This document shows, one piece after another, positions 63,384 to 64,000 of a DNA stretch of 64,000 bases (position 1 is the first letter of the stretch; each line of letters opens with the position of its first letter). This DNA comes from Chrysogorgia sp. JL179-B06. Its lineage: Eukaryota; Cnidaria; Anthozoa; Scleralcyonacea; Chrysogorgiidae. The notes beneath the pieces are model-generated. The model was not told the origin of the DNA. It saw only the letters and a program-made list of their open reading frames with translations, and did not search any database. Position numbers and translations under genes: made by a program. The stretch is taken from positions 843,501 through 907,500 of the forward strand of contig JAYKKM010000341.1 of the NCBI GenBank assembly GCA_035772405.1, given 5' to 3'.

Positions 63384-63660
63384 AGGGAAGGACGGCACAG
63401 ACTTTCACGTCTGAAACGAAATGGTTAGAGCTGTTGAAGAGTGACGGGCTATATATACAGGTTAAAGTTTGTCAACATCATTGTTCCTTACGGAACGAAA
63501 GGTGTCGCCAGTTTCACCGATGTAGATTTTGGAGCATTTATATAGCAAGAAATGCAATAAAAGATGTTGGTAGACGTGTATGAAAAGGTTTATGATGGAT
63601 TGTGAGTTCGAATTTGGGGACAGTAATAACTATGGTGCTATTGAGGAAAGCCCCATGTGT
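63384..63660 (-). pseudogene. Penelope-like GIY-YIG fragment, opposite orientation
   Basis: Minus strand near 63,525: KIYIGETG, then FRSVRNNDVDK, then a frame-broken remnant matching SDMKVCAILP at about 63,395. Same family as the 16.7-kb element. Being inverted next to the RT fragment, the pair is a rearranged or twin-primed copy. Confidence 0.7.
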
Positions 63661-63818
63661 GGCAGCAGCAATTAGGGCCGCAAGAATATGTTCCCGCTAG
63701 TGCCGAGGTGTTTTGTTTATAATATTTAGTAAGAGGTCGAGAAATGACGCTCATTCACTCGAAACCACGCACTGAATTTTTGAAAAAATGAATTATATAC
63801 TTGAGCGAATATACATAC

Positions 63819-63821
<3 letters not shown>

Positions 63822-63914
<93 letters not shown>
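63822..63914. repeat. (AT)n microsatellite at the right edge
   Basis: About 93 bp of AT repeat. The remaining 86 bases show nothing. Confidence 0.95.
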
Positions 63915-63916
<2 letters not shown>

Positions 63917-64000
63917 GTAGCAGACCAGTTTCGCTGTTCCACAGGTACAATCTAGATATGGGCATGAGATACACAAACGATTGCCAGTGACAACCGCTTG

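Overview
The window is animal nuclear DNA, most likely from a cnidarian (an inference from the transposon families and receptor type; the species is not determined). It is AT-rich and packed with transposons. Three structures dominate.

(1) A host gene. Nine coding exons on the minus strand (60,487-60,557; 32,071-32,159; 31,192-31,259; 28,461-28,690; 24,096-24,181; 23,773-23,910; 16,126-16,266; 12,370-12,569; 9,688-9,909) join in phase, each with AG/GT borders, into a 414-residue Cys-loop receptor. It has a signal peptide, a WTPD loop, a Cys-loop, four membrane segments and a PAR motif before TM2 that is typical of anion channels. Its introns hold most of the mobile DNA in the window.

(2) A complete Polinton/Maverick at 38,300-55,504 in intron 1 of that receptor. 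It has 487-bp terminal inverted repeats, nearly identical to each other, and a perfect 6-bp target duplication (ATGGTA). It encodes a family B DNA polymerase, an integrase with a chromodomain, a packaging ATPase, major capsid and penton-like proteins, a fibre-like protein, a stand-alone archaeo-eukaryotic-type primase, a zinc protein resembling viral late transcription factor 3, a HTH/AT-hook protein and several small membrane proteins. Almost every gene has a TATAATAAA-like box within a few bases of its ATG. The polymerase carries two frameshifts and the penton gene one, so this copy is recent but probably not autonomous.

(3) A tandem duplication of about 3.67 kb (16,208-19,890 and 19,891-23,561). 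Its left breakpoint lies inside the TM1 exon of the receptor, so the second copy carries a truncated exon with an intact splice acceptor. The unit contains a Penelope-like fragment with head-to-head hammerhead ribozymes, a 5'-truncated LINE, and a foldback with a tRNA-Ala-like sequence in its loop.

Layout: 1-6.1 kb, broken Ty3/gypsy pol interrupted by a 2.4-kb non-autonomous DNA transposon; 6.5-7.5 kb, LINE tail; 8.4-9.0 kb, hAT-type MITE; 9.7-32.2 kb, receptor exons 2-9 with introns full of Penelope-like, LINE, hAT, foldback and Tc1 remnants and long AT microsatellites; 32.2-38.3 kb, foldbacks and LINE tails; 38.3-55.5 kb, Polinton; 55.5-60.5 kb, short repeats and a TIR element; 60.5 kb, signal-peptide exon of the receptor; 60.6-64 kb, MITEs and a rearranged Penelope-like element.
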